From contig MEDJ01000003.1 in NCBI GenBank assembly GCA_001724025.1, forward strand, positions 1 to 64,000: a DNA stretch of 64,000 nucleotides, written 5' to 3'. Numbering within the stretch: position 1 is the stretch's first letter; each line of letters begins with the position of its first letter. This DNA comes from Acidobacteria bacterium SCN 69-37 (GTDB lineage Bacteria > Acidobacteriota > Vicinamibacteria > Vicinamibacterales > SCN-69-37). Shown here in pieces: positions 45,062 to 57,492 of this stretch. Both the position numbers and the translations under genes were made by a program. The notes below the pieces were generated by a model that worked only from the letters and a program-made list of their open reading frames with translations, did no database searches and was not told the origin of the DNA.

Positions 45062-46808
45062 GCGGACGGGCGCCGAACCGGCCGTCAGCCTGGCGGGCGC
45101 CGTCCGCCGGCTCTGGCCCCTGATGGCCGGCGAGCGTCGCCGCGTCGTCGTCGCGTTCGGTGCGACGATCGTCTCGTCGGCGACCACGCTGCTGACACCG
45201 ATCGTGATTGCGCGCGCCGTCGACACGGCCATGAGCGCCGGCGATTTCGGCGGCGTGCTGCGGCTGGCGGGCGTGCTGTTGGCCGCGTATCTCGTGGGAC
45301 TCGTCGCGTCGTACGTGCAGACGCAGCAGATGGGCACCGTCGGCCGCCAGGTGCTCTTCAACCTGCGCAACGCCCTGTTCACCAGGCTGCAGGCGCTGCC
45401 CGTCGACTTCTTCCACCAGAACCGCGCGGGCGACCTGATCTCGCGCATCAACAACGACACCGACAAGCTGAACCAGTTCTTTTCCCAGGCCCTCGTGCAG
45501 CTGGCCGGCAACCTGATCATGATGACCGGCGCGGCCATCGCGATGGTCTCGCTCAACGTCAGGCTGGGCGCCGCCGCGCTCGTGCCCGCCGTCGGGGTGC
45601 TGCTGCTGACGCGCGCGGCAGGCGGGTGGGTGCGACGCCGCAACCGCGCCAGCCTCGACGCCCTCGGCGATCTCAGCGGCGAGGTGCAGGAGAGCATCAG
45701 CAATTTCCGCGTGATCCTGGCGTTCGATCGTGTCGATCACTTCCGCGATCAGTTCGCCGTCGTCAACGACCGCAACTGCACGGCGGCCGTCCGCGCCGGA
45801 CTGGCGTCGAGCGTGTTCATCCCGATCTACGGGCTGGCGCTGAACGCGGCGCAAATCGTCGTACTGGCGTTCGGGTTCGCCCTGGTCTCCGGCGGCGCCG
45901 CGTCGGTGGGCCTGCTGATCGGCTTCCTGATCTACGTCAACAACTTCTACATGCCGCTGCGTCAGCTGGCCGTGATCTGGTCGTCGTTCCAGATGGCCAT
46001 GGCCAGCATCGATCGTATCTCCGAGGTGCTCGCGCTCGAGTCCAACCTGCCGCAATTGCCGCCCGAGCCCGTACCGTCAGGGCCGGCGGACGCCGTGCTC
46101 GCCTTCGATCACGTGTCGTTCGCGTATGCCGGCGGGGCGCCGGTGCTCGAAGACGTGACGTTCGCGCTCGAGCGCGGCCGCACCTATGCGTTCGTCGGGC
46201 CGACGGGCGGCGGCAAGACCACCACCGCGTCGCTGATGGCGCGGCTCTACGATCCGGACGCCGGGCGCGTGCTGCTCGATGGCCGCGATATCCGTTCGTA
46301 TGCGCCTGACGAGCGCACGCGGCGCATCGGGTTCATCCTCCAGGAACCATTCCTCTTCACCGGAACCGTTCGCGACAACATCGTGTACGGCAGCGACGAC
46401 CTCATGGCCCTCGACGACGCCGGACTCGAGGCGCGCCTCGAGGCGCGGCGGCTGCAGGGGCTGCTGGCGCGATTCGAGCAGGGACTCGAGACGCCCGTCA
46501 CCACGGCGGGTGACGGCGTGAGCCTGGGGCAGAAGCAGCTCGTGGCGTTCATGCGCGCCGTGCTGCGCGATCCCGACGTGCTGATTCTCGACGAGGCCAC
46601 GGCGAACATCGACACCGTGACCGAGCAGCTGCTCGAGCAGATCCTCGAGTCGCTGCCGGCGTCGACGACGAAGATCATCATCGCGCACCGGCTCAACACG
46701 ATCGAGAACGCCGACGAGATCTTCTTCGTCAACGGCGGCACGCTCACGCGGGCCGGATCCATGGCCCGTGCGCTCGATCTGCTGCTGCACGACAGGCGGG
46801 ACAGCTGA
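45012..46808 (+). CDS. Heterodimeric ABC exporter, catalytic subunit
   Basis: A 598-residue half-transporter with six transmembrane helices in residues 25-335 and an ATPase domain. Walker A is GPTGGGKT, Walker B VLILDEATANID and the H-loop IIIAHRLNT, all consensus. Its signature is degenerate (VSLGQKQL rather than LSGGQ). Paired with the previous protein, this gives one complete site (its Walker motifs plus the partner LSGGQ) and one degenerate site. The start lies 50 bases inside the upstream gene, which fixes stoichiometry by coupled translation. It is the end of the two-gene unit; the next gene is convergent. Confidence 0.93.
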   Translation: MTPSAAPATTNPYALGRRTGAEPAVSLAGAVRRLWPLMAGERRRVVVAFGATIVSSATTLLTPIVIARAVDTAMSAGDFGGVLRLAGVLLAAYLVGLVASYVQTQQMGTVGRQVLFNLRNALFTRLQALPVDFFHQNRAGDLISRINNDTDKLNQFFSQALVQLAGNLIMMTGAAIAMVSLNVRLGAAALVPAVGVLLLTRAAGGWVRRRNRASLDALGDLSGEVQESISNFRVILAFDRVDHFRDQFAVVNDRNCTAAVRAGLASSVFIPIYGLALNAAQIVVLAFGFALVSGGAASVGLLIGFLIYVNNFYMPLRQLAVIWSSFQMAMASIDRISEVLALESNLPQLPPEPVPSGPADAVLAFDHVSFAYAGGAPVLEDVTFALERGRTYAFVGPTGGGKTTTASLMARLYDPDAGRVLLDGRDIRSYAPDERTRRIGFILQEPFLFTGTVRDNIVYGSDDLMALDDAGLEARLEARRLQGLLARFEQGLETPVTTAGDGVSLGQKQLVAFMRAVLRDPDVLILDEATANIDTVTEQLLEQILESLPASTTKIIIAHRLNTIENADEIFFVNGGTLTRAGSMARALDLLLHDRRDS

Positions 46809-46846
46809 CGACGCGCGGCGCGTCGACGCTGTCCGTGTCGCGGGCG

Positions 46847-47371
46847 TCAGTCCTCGTCGAGGTGATCGACGTCGAGGTCCACCATCAGTTCGCCGGCCAG
46901 GGCTTCGAGGTCGGCGCGCAGCGTGTCCAGGCTGACGCCGGCCGGCACGCGTACGTGCGCCCGCGCCCGGAAGAGCAGTTCGCCGGTCATCGGCGCACTG
47001 GTGACATCGGTCTCGAGCTCCTCGATGTTGACGTGCTGTGCCGCCAGGGCCCGCGAAATGTCGTGGACGATGCCCGGGTGATCGTGGCCGACGAGATCGA
47101 CGCGCAGGGTCTGGCCGGCGCGGGTCTCGGGATCGGCGGCCTGTTCCACGACCACCGTCAGGCCGTCGCCAATCGCGCGCAGCCGCGTCGCCAGGTCGTC
47201 GGCGCGTCCGATCTCGACGCTCACGCGCAGCAGGCCCGCGAACTTGCCGGCCAGCCGTGCCATCCGGCTCTCTTCCCAGTTGGCGCCGGCGGCGCGGACC
47301 TGTTCGGCCAGGGCCTCGACGATTCGCGGCCTGTCGTCGGCGATCACGGTCAGGACGAGCGATCTGCGCAT
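46847..47371 (-). CDS. GcvR-like double ACT-domain regulator
   Basis: A 174-residue protein made of two ACT domains: MRRSLVLTVIADDRPRIVEALAEQV with NWEESRMARLAGKFAGLL, and TLRVDLVGHDHPGIVHDISRALA with VNIEELETDVTSAPMTG. This matches GcvR and related glycine-cleavage regulators. The ATG at 47371 is preceded by GGAGG at eight bases. ACT domains bind amino acids, so it may sense glycine or serine, but no gcv gene is in the window. It may equally be a stand-alone ACT protein with another partner. Confidence 0.88.
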   Translation of the reverse strand: MRRSLVLTVIADDRPRIVEALAEQVRAAGANWEESRMARLAGKFAGLLRVSVEIGRADDLATRLRAIGDGLTVVVEQAADPETRAGQTLRVDLVGHDHPGIVHDISRALAAQHVNIEELETDVTSAPMTGELLFRARAHVRVPAGVSLDTLRADLEALAGELMVDLDVDHLDED

Positions 47372-47484
47372 CAGGTGTCCTCCCGGCGCGTCGTGTCCCC
47401 TGGGGCGGAAAGGGCGCGCCGGGAGCAGTGTAATGCGGGCAGCGCCAGAGCGCGCGGTATGAAAAAATCGATAGAATCGGACGC

Positions 47485-47835
47485 GTGCGTGGACTGCTGG
47501 TGGCCCTTCTCCTGTGCGCGGTGATTGCGGCCGCACCGCCTGCGGCCGCGGCCGACGACGTCGAGATTCTCGTGGGGACCGTCACGAAGATCGACGACGA
47601 GTTCACGCGGATGACCATCACCTGGACCATTGACGGCGAGACGCGGTCGGAAGAGGTCGCAATCAGCCAGGCGACGTCGATCACGCGCGACGGCGTGGGC
47701 GTGCCGCGGTCGGAGGTGGCGGTCGGGGTGGCCGTGACCGTGCTCGCGATGGAGAACCCGTACCTGATCCTCGACGTGCTCGAGGCCACCGACATCCTGC
47801 TCGGACGTCAGGACGTCCACCTGCTCTTCCAGTAA
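47485..47835 (+). CDS. Small exported beta-rich protein
   Basis: A 116-residue protein with a signal peptide (RGLLVALLLCAVIAAAPPAAA) and a short mature part of alternating strands (VEILVGTVTKIDDEFTRMTITW, EEVAISQATSITRDG, GVAVTVLAMENPYLILDVLEA). The arrangement resembles a small OB- or SH3-like metal/ligand-binding domain such as DUF5666-type proteins, but I cannot assign a family. GTG at 47485 is used. Its upstream region starts within the ACT-protein leader, so the two genes diverge and share a promoter region of about 110 bases containing an AAAAAATCGATAGAAT stretch. Confidence 0.7.
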   Translation: MRGLLVALLLCAVIAAAPPAAAADDVEILVGTVTKIDDEFTRMTITWTIDGETRSEEVAISQATSITRDGVGVPRSEVAVGVAVTVLAMENPYLILDVLEATDILLGRQDVHLLFQ

Positions 47836-47878
47836 CGGCCTGTCCTTTCCTGTCACACCCCGGAACGATGCTGGGGGC

Positions 47879-48070
47879 ATGGCGAAACACGCGACCACAG
47901 GACGGACCACCACGATCATCGTGAACCTGGCGATCTATCGTGCGGCACGGCGCGATCCGGCGGGGACCGGCGATTCGACAGGCCGGCGGCTGATCGCGCT
48001 GCGGCTGCCGTCTCCCCGCGCCCTGGCGCATCGTCGGCGCATGCTCGCGCACCTGGCCACGCAGGCGTAG
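47879..48070 (+). CDS. Doubtful small basic protein
   Basis: A 63-residue reading frame starting MAKHATTGRTTTIIVNLAIYRAARRDP, with a GGGGG just before the ATG. It is arginine- and alanine-rich with no recognisable motif. It lies between the small exported protein and the lactate permease on the same strand. It is kept because start, ribosome site and position are plausible, but it may be a chance frame in GC-rich DNA. Confidence 0.3.
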   Translation: MAKHATTGRTTTIIVNLAIYRAARRDPAGTGDSTGRRLIALRLPSPRALAHRRRMLAHLATQA

Positions 48071-48149
48071 ATGCGGTTCGCCGGACGGCGGCCAGGGCGG
48101 CACGCTGTATGATCCGCGCGGTTTCTGAACCACAGTTTCCGGCGGCCTT

Positions 48150-49784
<1,635 letters not shown>

Positions 49785-49794
49785 AGACGCGTCG

Positions 49795-49823
49795 GTCCCC
49801 GAGGCTGAAGCCCCGGGGCTCCG
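49795..49823. repeat. REP-like palindrome, single copy
   Basis: Core GAGGCTGAAGCCCCGGGGCT, in the intergenic space after lctP. Preceded by ACGCGTCGGTCCCC and followed by GATCGTCTCAG, flanks it shares with the copy at 52887. Confidence 0.88.
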
Positions 49824-49916
49824 ATCGTCTCAGTTCTCAGGTGTTTCCGTCCGTTGCTTCTTTTTCGGGCCTCGCCGAGTCCTCCGTGGATATAATCCGT
49901 CAGCCCACGGCAATCT

Positions 49917-50387
49917 ATGGCAGCTCCTGCTGGCTCGTCATTCGACGAACTCGTGTTCGCGATCTATCGAGCTGCCGAGTCCCCCTCGGCCTGGAAGGAT
50001 TGTCTGGATCGCATCCGCGGTGCGCTCGACGGTACGGGTATCTCGCTGATGCATCACGACGCCGAGTTCCAGCAGCGGAGTGTCGTTGCGCACGAGGGCT
50101 TCGACGAGCAGAGCTTCGTGCGCTATCGCGACTACTATCACCAAGTGGATCCATGGGGGCAGGCGTTGCGCCATATCGACCTGTCGGCCGGGCGTGTCGT
50201 CGAGGGCTGCGAGATCGTCGCGCCTGCCGATGTGCGGCGCAGCGAGTACTACGCGGACTTCGGCAGATACATCGGATCGGCGCAGTCGCTGTTTGGCGCC
50301 ATCGAAACCGATGAGAAGCGGACGGCGCTCATCATCGTGCTGCGGGGCCCCGCAGGGGTGAGGGAACCGCGCGCCGCCGGCGGCTGA
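49917..50387 (+). CDS. Truncated LuxR-type regulator: sensor domain only
   Basis: 156 residues that align by eye with the N-terminal sensor half of the next gene: FDELVFAIYRAAESPSAWKDCLDRI against LLELIRLAYAAALDERQWPEFLNAL, and YYHQVDPWGQAL against YFHQIDPWATSE. There is no DNA-binding HTH. Homology stops near LIIVLRGPAG, after which the frame ends in a Gly/Arg-rich tail and TGA. The frame then runs on, in phase, into the start of the complete gene. It could be a decayed duplicate or a free-standing ligand-binding partner. A TATAAT at 49891-49896 lies 20 bases before the ATG. Confidence 0.65.
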   Translation: MAAPAGSSFDELVFAIYRAAESPSAWKDCLDRIRGALDGTGISLMHHDAEFQQRSVVAHEGFDEQSFVRYRDYYHQVDPWGQALRHIDLSAGRVVEGCEIVAPADVRRSEYYADFGRYIGSAQSLFGAIETDEKRTALIIVLRGPAGVREPRAAGG

Positions 50388-50426
50388 CGTCCCGAACTGC
50401 GCGACCGTCCACTGCTGTCCCAGGCC

Positions 50427-51578
50427 ATGCCTCGCCATACCGACTTCACGGACGCCCGGCTGCTCGAACTCATTCGCCTGGCCTACGCCGCAGCGTTGGA
50501 TGAGCGGCAATGGCCGGAGTTCCTCAACGCGCTTCCTGACGTCTTCGGCGGGACGGCTGCGTTGCTGCTGCAGCACGACATGATCGGGCGGGGGCAGGTC
50601 AACTGGTCGTCCAATCTCGAGCCGGACGAACTCGGGCGCTATCAGGCGTACTTCCACCAGATCGACCCGTGGGCGACCAGTGAACACGCGCGGCGGCGGG
50701 CGGTCGCGGGCTCGGTGCTGCCCGACGAGGCCCTGCTGTCGCGTACCGAGCTGAAGCGAACCGAGTTTTTCGGCTTTGTCGAACGGAACGAGATGGCGCG
50801 GGTGATGGTCTCGATGGCGAACCGGGATGCCGAGCTGATCTCGTGTCTGTCGGTCTATCGTGGCGAGCGAGACGCGTCGTTCGAGGATGGGAGCGGGGCG
50901 TTCATGCGGGCGCTGCTGCCGCACGTGGCGCAGGCGCTGCGCGTGCACAACCGGCTGACCGGACTGGTATCACGCATGACCGCGGCAGCTGAAGCGCTCG
51001 ACCAATTGTCGATGGCCGTGTTCTTCGTGAATGGCGACGGCCGCGTCGCGCTGATGAATCGATCTGGCGAGCACCTGGTGGCCGCGCGGAACGGCCTGCA
51101 GTTCAACGATGGCGAACTGCGGGCCGAGACCGCCGACGCGACGCGTCAGCTCCGCACGGCCATCGCCGATGCGCGCGCCCTGGCCCGCGACGGCCGGCTG
51201 GCGACAGTCAGCTACCTGACCTTGCCACGGCGGTCGGACTGCCGGCCGCTCCACGTGCGTATCGTGCCGATCGACGCCTCCCGCCGCGTGAGTGCCCTGC
51301 CTGTTCCGGACGCCGCCGTCGCGTGCCTGTTCGTGACCGATCCCGGCGCGGAAACGGCAGCCGTTCGCGCGGAGGCGCTGCGGATGTTCTTTCAGTTGAC
51401 GCCGGCTGAAGTGCGCGTGGCGACAAGACTCGCCGAGGGGCTCACGCCGAACGAGGTAGCGGACGTCCTCGGTCTCACGCGCAACACCGTTCGCTGGTAT
51501 GTCAAGCAGATCTGCGCCAAGGTGGGCGCCTCCACGCAGGCGCAGCTCATGCGGGTGATGCAGTCCGTCGCGCCGTAG
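50427..51578 (+). CDS. LuxR-family transcriptional regulator (LuxR solo)
   Basis: A 383-residue regulator. Residues 1-180 are a sensor domain shared with the preceding truncated gene. A PAS-like segment at about 185-300 (LDQLSMAVFFVNGDGRVALMNRSGEHL) follows. The C-terminal GerE/LuxR helix-turn-helix is complete (FFQLTPAEVRVATRLAEGLTPNEVADVLGLTRNTVRWYVKQICAKVG). No luxI-type synthase or receiver domain is seen, so the inducer is unknown. It is followed after 280 bases by two small genes on the same strand that may be its targets. The ribosome site before the ATG at 50427 is weak. Confidence 0.88.
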   Translation: MPRHTDFTDARLLELIRLAYAAALDERQWPEFLNALPDVFGGTAALLLQHDMIGRGQVNWSSNLEPDELGRYQAYFHQIDPWATSEHARRRAVAGSVLPDEALLSRTELKRTEFFGFVERNEMARVMVSMANRDAELISCLSVYRGERDASFEDGSGAFMRALLPHVAQALRVHNRLTGLVSRMTAAAEALDQLSMAVFFVNGDGRVALMNRSGEHLVAARNGLQFNDGELRAETADATRQLRTAIADARALARDGRLATVSYLTLPRRSDCRPLHVRIVPIDASRRVSALPVPDAAVACLFVTDPGAETAAVRAEALRMFFQLTPAEVRVATRLAEGLTPNEVADVLGLTRNTVRWYVKQICAKVGASTQAQLMRVMQSVAP

Positions 51579-51858
51579 CCGAGCGCGCCCTTCCCCCGTG
51601 CTGGAGGTTCCCTCGGGGTATCGCGACTGCGGCCAAACCTGAGTCAGGCGCCCACACCATTCGCGCTTGGTCGAGGCCCGACCAGGTATCAGCCAGGGAC
51701 GACGGCCTTCCAGGAGTCGCGAGTCCGCTGATGCCTCCCATGTGGGAGGTGATTGCCGGAAAACGAGCGGCTAATCTTCGCGACGGTTCCTGTCTACCGG
51801 AGGCGTCGTCGTCCTCGCGCCGCCTCCTTGATCGCATGGATCGATTTGGAGGTGTCCA

Positions 51859-52176
51859 ATGGCTCGCATTCACGTTCCGGCAAACGTCACGGTCACAACC
51901 CACTCTGATGTTCAGTCGCCTGCGGCTGGTGGCGGCGAGGCGATTCTGCCGGGAACTGCCGGCTTGCACGCGGCCGCGGGCGGTTGCGCAGGAGAGTGGG
52001 CCAAGGCAATCGGTCTGATCAATGCTCCTGCGCATCAGAACACGCTGGTGATCCGCGGCAACTGGTCCGACGTCAGTGCGGCTTATCAAAAGGGCAAGCA
52101 GTGTCGCCCCGACCTTGTCAGTGTCGATCTCTACGACAGCCCCGTGCTGGTATGCGCCCCGTACATCGCCTGCTGA
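51859..52176 (+). CDS. Small Cys-bearing protein of unknown function
   Basis: A 105-residue protein with a strong GGAGG seven bases before the ATG, so translation is expected to be efficient. It starts MARIHVPANVTVTTHSDVQSP, has no signal peptide, and contains four cysteines (GGCAGEW, KQCRPD, VCAPYIAC), three near the C-terminus. Codon use is less GC-biased than in neighbouring genes, which suggests recent acquisition. It sits 12 bases before the next exported Cys-rich protein and downstream of the LuxR-type regulator. I do not recognise it; a peptide precursor or periplasmic partner are both open possibilities. Confidence 0.65.
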   Translation: MARIHVPANVTVTTHSDVQSPAAGGGEAILPGTAGLHAAAGGCAGEWAKAIGLINAPAHQNTLVIRGNWSDVSAAYQKGKQCRPDLVSVDLYDSPVLVCAPYIAC

Positions 52177-52188
52177 GGGAGATCACAA

Positions 52189-52815
52189 ATGCGCAGGGGA
52201 CTTCTCGTCAGTCTGACGGTGATCGTGGCGTTCGGCGCGGTCGTCGGTGTTGCTGAGCAGGGCTCCAAGATTCAGGTGCTGCAGGCGTCATGGTCCGACG
52301 GCACGGCCGCCGTCGACGTTCGTCAGCAGGTCGCACAAGCCTGTGACGGCCTCACGGCCTGCACCGCGCCCGTGAACTCGCTCTCGTTGCCTCTGCCGAG
52401 CGGGCGCAGAGTCGTGAAGTCTCTCAGTGTGACCTACCGTTGCGGCTCGAGAACCATGACCGCGGCCAGCCGGGAGTACCTCAACTTCCGGCTTGACTGC
52501 GGTTCAGATTCCGCTCAGCCGACCACCCTCATTGATTTCCGGGTGGACCAGGGGCCCAGCTGCGACAGTCTCGGCGGTAGTGAGCAGATGTTGCTTCCTG
52601 CCGGCTACAACTATTGCTGGCATCATGTGTTCGAGTTCAGCCAGGCAGGCAACTCGTCGTCGACCGTTGCCCGTCTGGGCAACGGGATCTCGGTTGACTG
52701 GCACGTCGCTCCCGGCGGATTTCCGTGTCCGACGTTCGGAGGGAGGGGCTGGATGGAGAAGGTGTTCATCGTGGCCGGGAGCCTGCCGGGTGAGTCGTGT
52801 CCGGTGCGGCCATAG
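52189..52815 (+). CDS. Exported Cys-rich lectin-like protein
   Basis: A 208-residue protein with a signal peptide (MRRGLLVSLTVIVAFGAVVGVA). The mature part begins with VLQASWSDGTAAVDVRQQV, ACDGLTACTAPVNS and LSVTYRCG. This pattern resembles SUEL-type (galactose/rhamnose-binding lectin) domains, in which C-D-G-x-x-x-C and a final Y-x-C-G recur. The second half has three more cysteines (GPSCDSLGG, YNYCWHHVFEF, FPCPTFGG). GGGAGA precedes the ATG. It follows the 105-residue gene by 12 bases, so they form an operon. A secreted sugar-binding role is possible but rests on motif similarity alone. Confidence 0.65.
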   Translation: MRRGLLVSLTVIVAFGAVVGVAEQGSKIQVLQASWSDGTAAVDVRQQVAQACDGLTACTAPVNSLSLPLPSGRRVVKSLSVTYRCGSRTMTAASREYLNFRLDCGSDSAQPTTLIDFRVDQGPSCDSLGGSEQMLLPAGYNYCWHHVFEFSQAGNSSSTVARLGNGISVDWHVAPGGFPCPTFGGRGWMEKVFIVAGSLPGESCPVRP

Positions 52816-52886
52816 GGGCCACATCTCCGCGTTCCGCCAGCGCGCATCACGCAGGCAGCCTCATGGCAGGCGAGCGGTACGCGTCG

Positions 52887-52915
52887 GTCCCCGAGGCTGA
52901 AGCCTCGGGGCTCCG
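52887..52915. repeat. REP-like palindrome, single copy
   Basis: GTCCCCGAGGCTGAAGCCTC continues CGGGGCTCCG. It shares the ACGCGTCGGTCCCC left flank with the 49795 copy, and GGATCCGATCGTCTCAG follows about 20 bases on, so the shared unit is longer than the palindrome. Confidence 0.88.
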
Positions 52916-52953
52916 GCCGTCCGTCCGCCTCGGGGATCCGATCGTCTCAGGTC

Positions 52954-53019
52954 GAACTTCTGACTTCTGACTTCTCACTCTCCCGAACTTCTGGCTTCTG
53001 TCTTCTGGCTTCTCACTTC

Positions 53020-53022
<3 letters not shown>
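52954..53022 (-). repeat. GAAGTCA-type array after the mutase gene
   Basis: On the minus strand: GAGAAGTGAGAAGCCAGAAG, then more AGAAGNCAGAAGT units. It starts at the TGA stop of the methylmalonyl-CoA mutase gene and reads in its direction, as the 19370 array does for its lipoprotein gene. Confidence 0.85.
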
Positions 53023-54606
<1,584 letters not shown>

Positions 54607-54710
54607 TCCGCGCGACGTGTTTCTACAATGCGCGCAGTTCACGCCCGTGGCCGACACCCACTGCCTGCCCCGCACGTTTTCCGGCCCCACGCTTCGACAG
54701 TGAGGTTCTC

Positions 54711-55004
54711 ATGGATGCGCTCATGAACCAGTTGGCTCGAGAGATGACGGACGCGATCGCCGCGGTCGTGGCGAACGATCCGGCCATCGAAGCGTGCCGG
54801 GAGAAGGCGCGGGCCGCTGGTCTCGACATGCGCGTGTCGCTCGAGACCGTGATCGGCTTCGCGGATCGGGCCTCGGCCGGCAAGGCCGGGACCCGGACCC
54901 GCCAGTCGCCGCGCACGACCTTCGAGATCAGCGCGAACGACAAACGGTTCCTCAAGTCCCTCCGGATTGCCTCCGATCAGGCGACCGAAAAGGAAGTCGA
55001 GTAG
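54711..55004 (+). CDS. Small hypothetical protein (97 residues)
   Basis: Starts MDALMNQLAREMTDAIAAVVAND, with GAGG six bases upstream of the ATG. A helical N-terminal half is followed by RTRQSPRTTFEISANDKRFLKSLRIASD, a basic C-terminal segment. There is no signal peptide or metal site. It diverges from the mutase gene and converges on gpmA. Its TAG stop is part of a hairpin that also holds the gpmA stop. The function is unknown. Confidence 0.65.
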   Translation: MDALMNQLAREMTDAIAAVVANDPAIEACREKARAAGLDMRVSLETVIGFADRASAGKAGTRTRQSPRTTFEISANDKRFLKSLRIASDQATEKEVE

Positions 55005-55027
55005 GGGCGCGTCGCCCCTACTTTTTT
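55001..55027. terminator. Hairpin terminator holding the stop codons of both convergent genes
   Basis: GTAGGGGCG (55001-55009) pairs with CGCCCCTAC (55013-55021) around a three-base loop and is followed by T6 (55022-55027) on the plus strand. The left TAG ends the 97-residue gene; read from the right, the other TAG ends gpmA. On the minus strand the hairpin lacks a T-run. Confidence 0.85.
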
Positions 55028-55761
55028 GCCTGATTGGCGACGGCGTCGGCCGCGCGCTTCGCGGCCTCCGGATCGCCCAGGTAGTAGTGGCGGATCGGCT
55101 TCAGGTTGTCGTCGAGTTCGTACACCAGCGGAATCGCCGTCGGGATGTTCAGGTCGACGATGTCGGCGTCCGAGATCCCGTCGAGGTACTTCACCAGCGC
55201 GCGCAGGCTGTTGCCGTGCGCAGCGATGAGCACGCGCTTGCCGGCCCTGACCTCGGGGGCAATCGTCGACTCCCAGTACGGGACGAACCGCGCGATCGTC
55301 TCCTTGAGCGATTCGGTGGCCGGCAGTTCGGCATCCGTCAGCCCGGCGTAGCGCGGGTCGTGGGCCGGGTGGCGCGGATCGGCGCGGTCGAGCGGCGGGG
55401 GTGGCGTGTCGAAGCTGCGGCGCCAGATCTTCGTCTGGGCCTCACCGTGCTGCGCGGCGGTCTCGGCCTTGTTCAGGCCCTGCAGCGCGCCGTAATGCCG
55501 CTCGTTGAGCCGCCAGTTCCTGGTGACGGGAATCCACAGCTGATCCAGGGCATCGAGCGCCAGCCAGCAGGTGCGGATGGCGCGCTTGAGCACTGAGGTG
55601 AAGGCCACGTCGAAGACGTAGCCCTCCTGGCGCAGCAGTTCGCCGGCCGCCTTCGCTTCGCCGAGCCCCTTCTCGCTCAGATCGACGTCGGTCCAGCCGG
55701 TGAACCGGTTCTCGTGGTTCCAGGTGCTTTCGCCGTGACGGAGCAGGACGACTTTGTACAT
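55018..55761 (-). CDS. gpmA: 2,3-bisphosphoglycerate-dependent phosphoglycerate mutase
   Basis: A 247-residue glycolytic enzyme interconverting 3- and 2-phosphoglycerate. The catalytic RHGES box ([20 protein letters not shown]) is at residues 8-12, and the second histidine is in [34 protein letters not shown] and the loop [15 protein letters not shown] are family-specific. Standard length. It follows eno on the same strand, so two consecutive steps of lower glycolysis are encoded together. Its TAG stop comes from the hairpin shared with the convergent gene. No upstream promoter is visible in the palindrome-filled gap. Confidence 0.96.
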   Translation of the reverse strand: MYKVVLLRHGESTWNHENRFTGWTDVDLSEKGLGEAKAAGELLRQEGYVFDVAFTSVLKRAIRTCWLALDALDQLWIPVTRNWRLNERHYGALQGLNKAETAAQHGEAQTKIWRRSFDTPPPPLDRADPRHPAHDPRYAGLTDAELPATESLKETIARFVPYWESTIAPEVRAGKRVLIAAHGNSLRALVKYLDGISDADIVDLNIPTAIPLVYELDDNLKPIRHYYLGDPEAAKRAADAVANQAKK

Positions 55762-55788
55762 GGTGATGTTCCCGTGTGATGTCTGTCA

Positions 55789-55808
55789 GGGCGACGCGTG
55801 CGTCGCCC
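55789..55808. repeat. GGGCGACGC palindrome, partial copy
   Basis: GGGCGACGC (55789-55797) and GCGTCGCCC (55800-55808) form a perfect 9-bp stem around GT. It lacks the outer GTA/TAC of the 55841 copy and lies in the leader of gpmA. Confidence 0.85.
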
Positions 55809-55840
55809 CGGCGAATTCACGATGGTTGACGTCGCGATTT

Positions 55841-57490
<1,650 letters not shown>

Positions 57491-57492
57491 TT

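Noticed and set aside
42242-45703. An 1153-codon open frame on the minus strand
   Set aside because: It runs antisense to the isomerase and both ABC exporter genes, with no domain and shadow-type composition.
47836-47851. GGCCTGTCCTT similar to the end of the 166-bp element
   Set aside because: Only an 11-base match with no inverted partner nearby. Likely chance.
49854-49896. TTGCTT and TATAAT as a sigma-70 promoter before the truncated sensor gene
   Set aside because: The spacer is 31 bases, far too long. Only the TATAAT is noted as a possible -10.
50385-50387. Possible recoded TGA (selenocysteine or read-through) joining the two LuxR-type genes
   Set aside because: No hairpin typical of a SECIS follows, and the joined product would carry a duplicated sensor around a low-complexity linker. 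Two genes, one truncated, is simpler.
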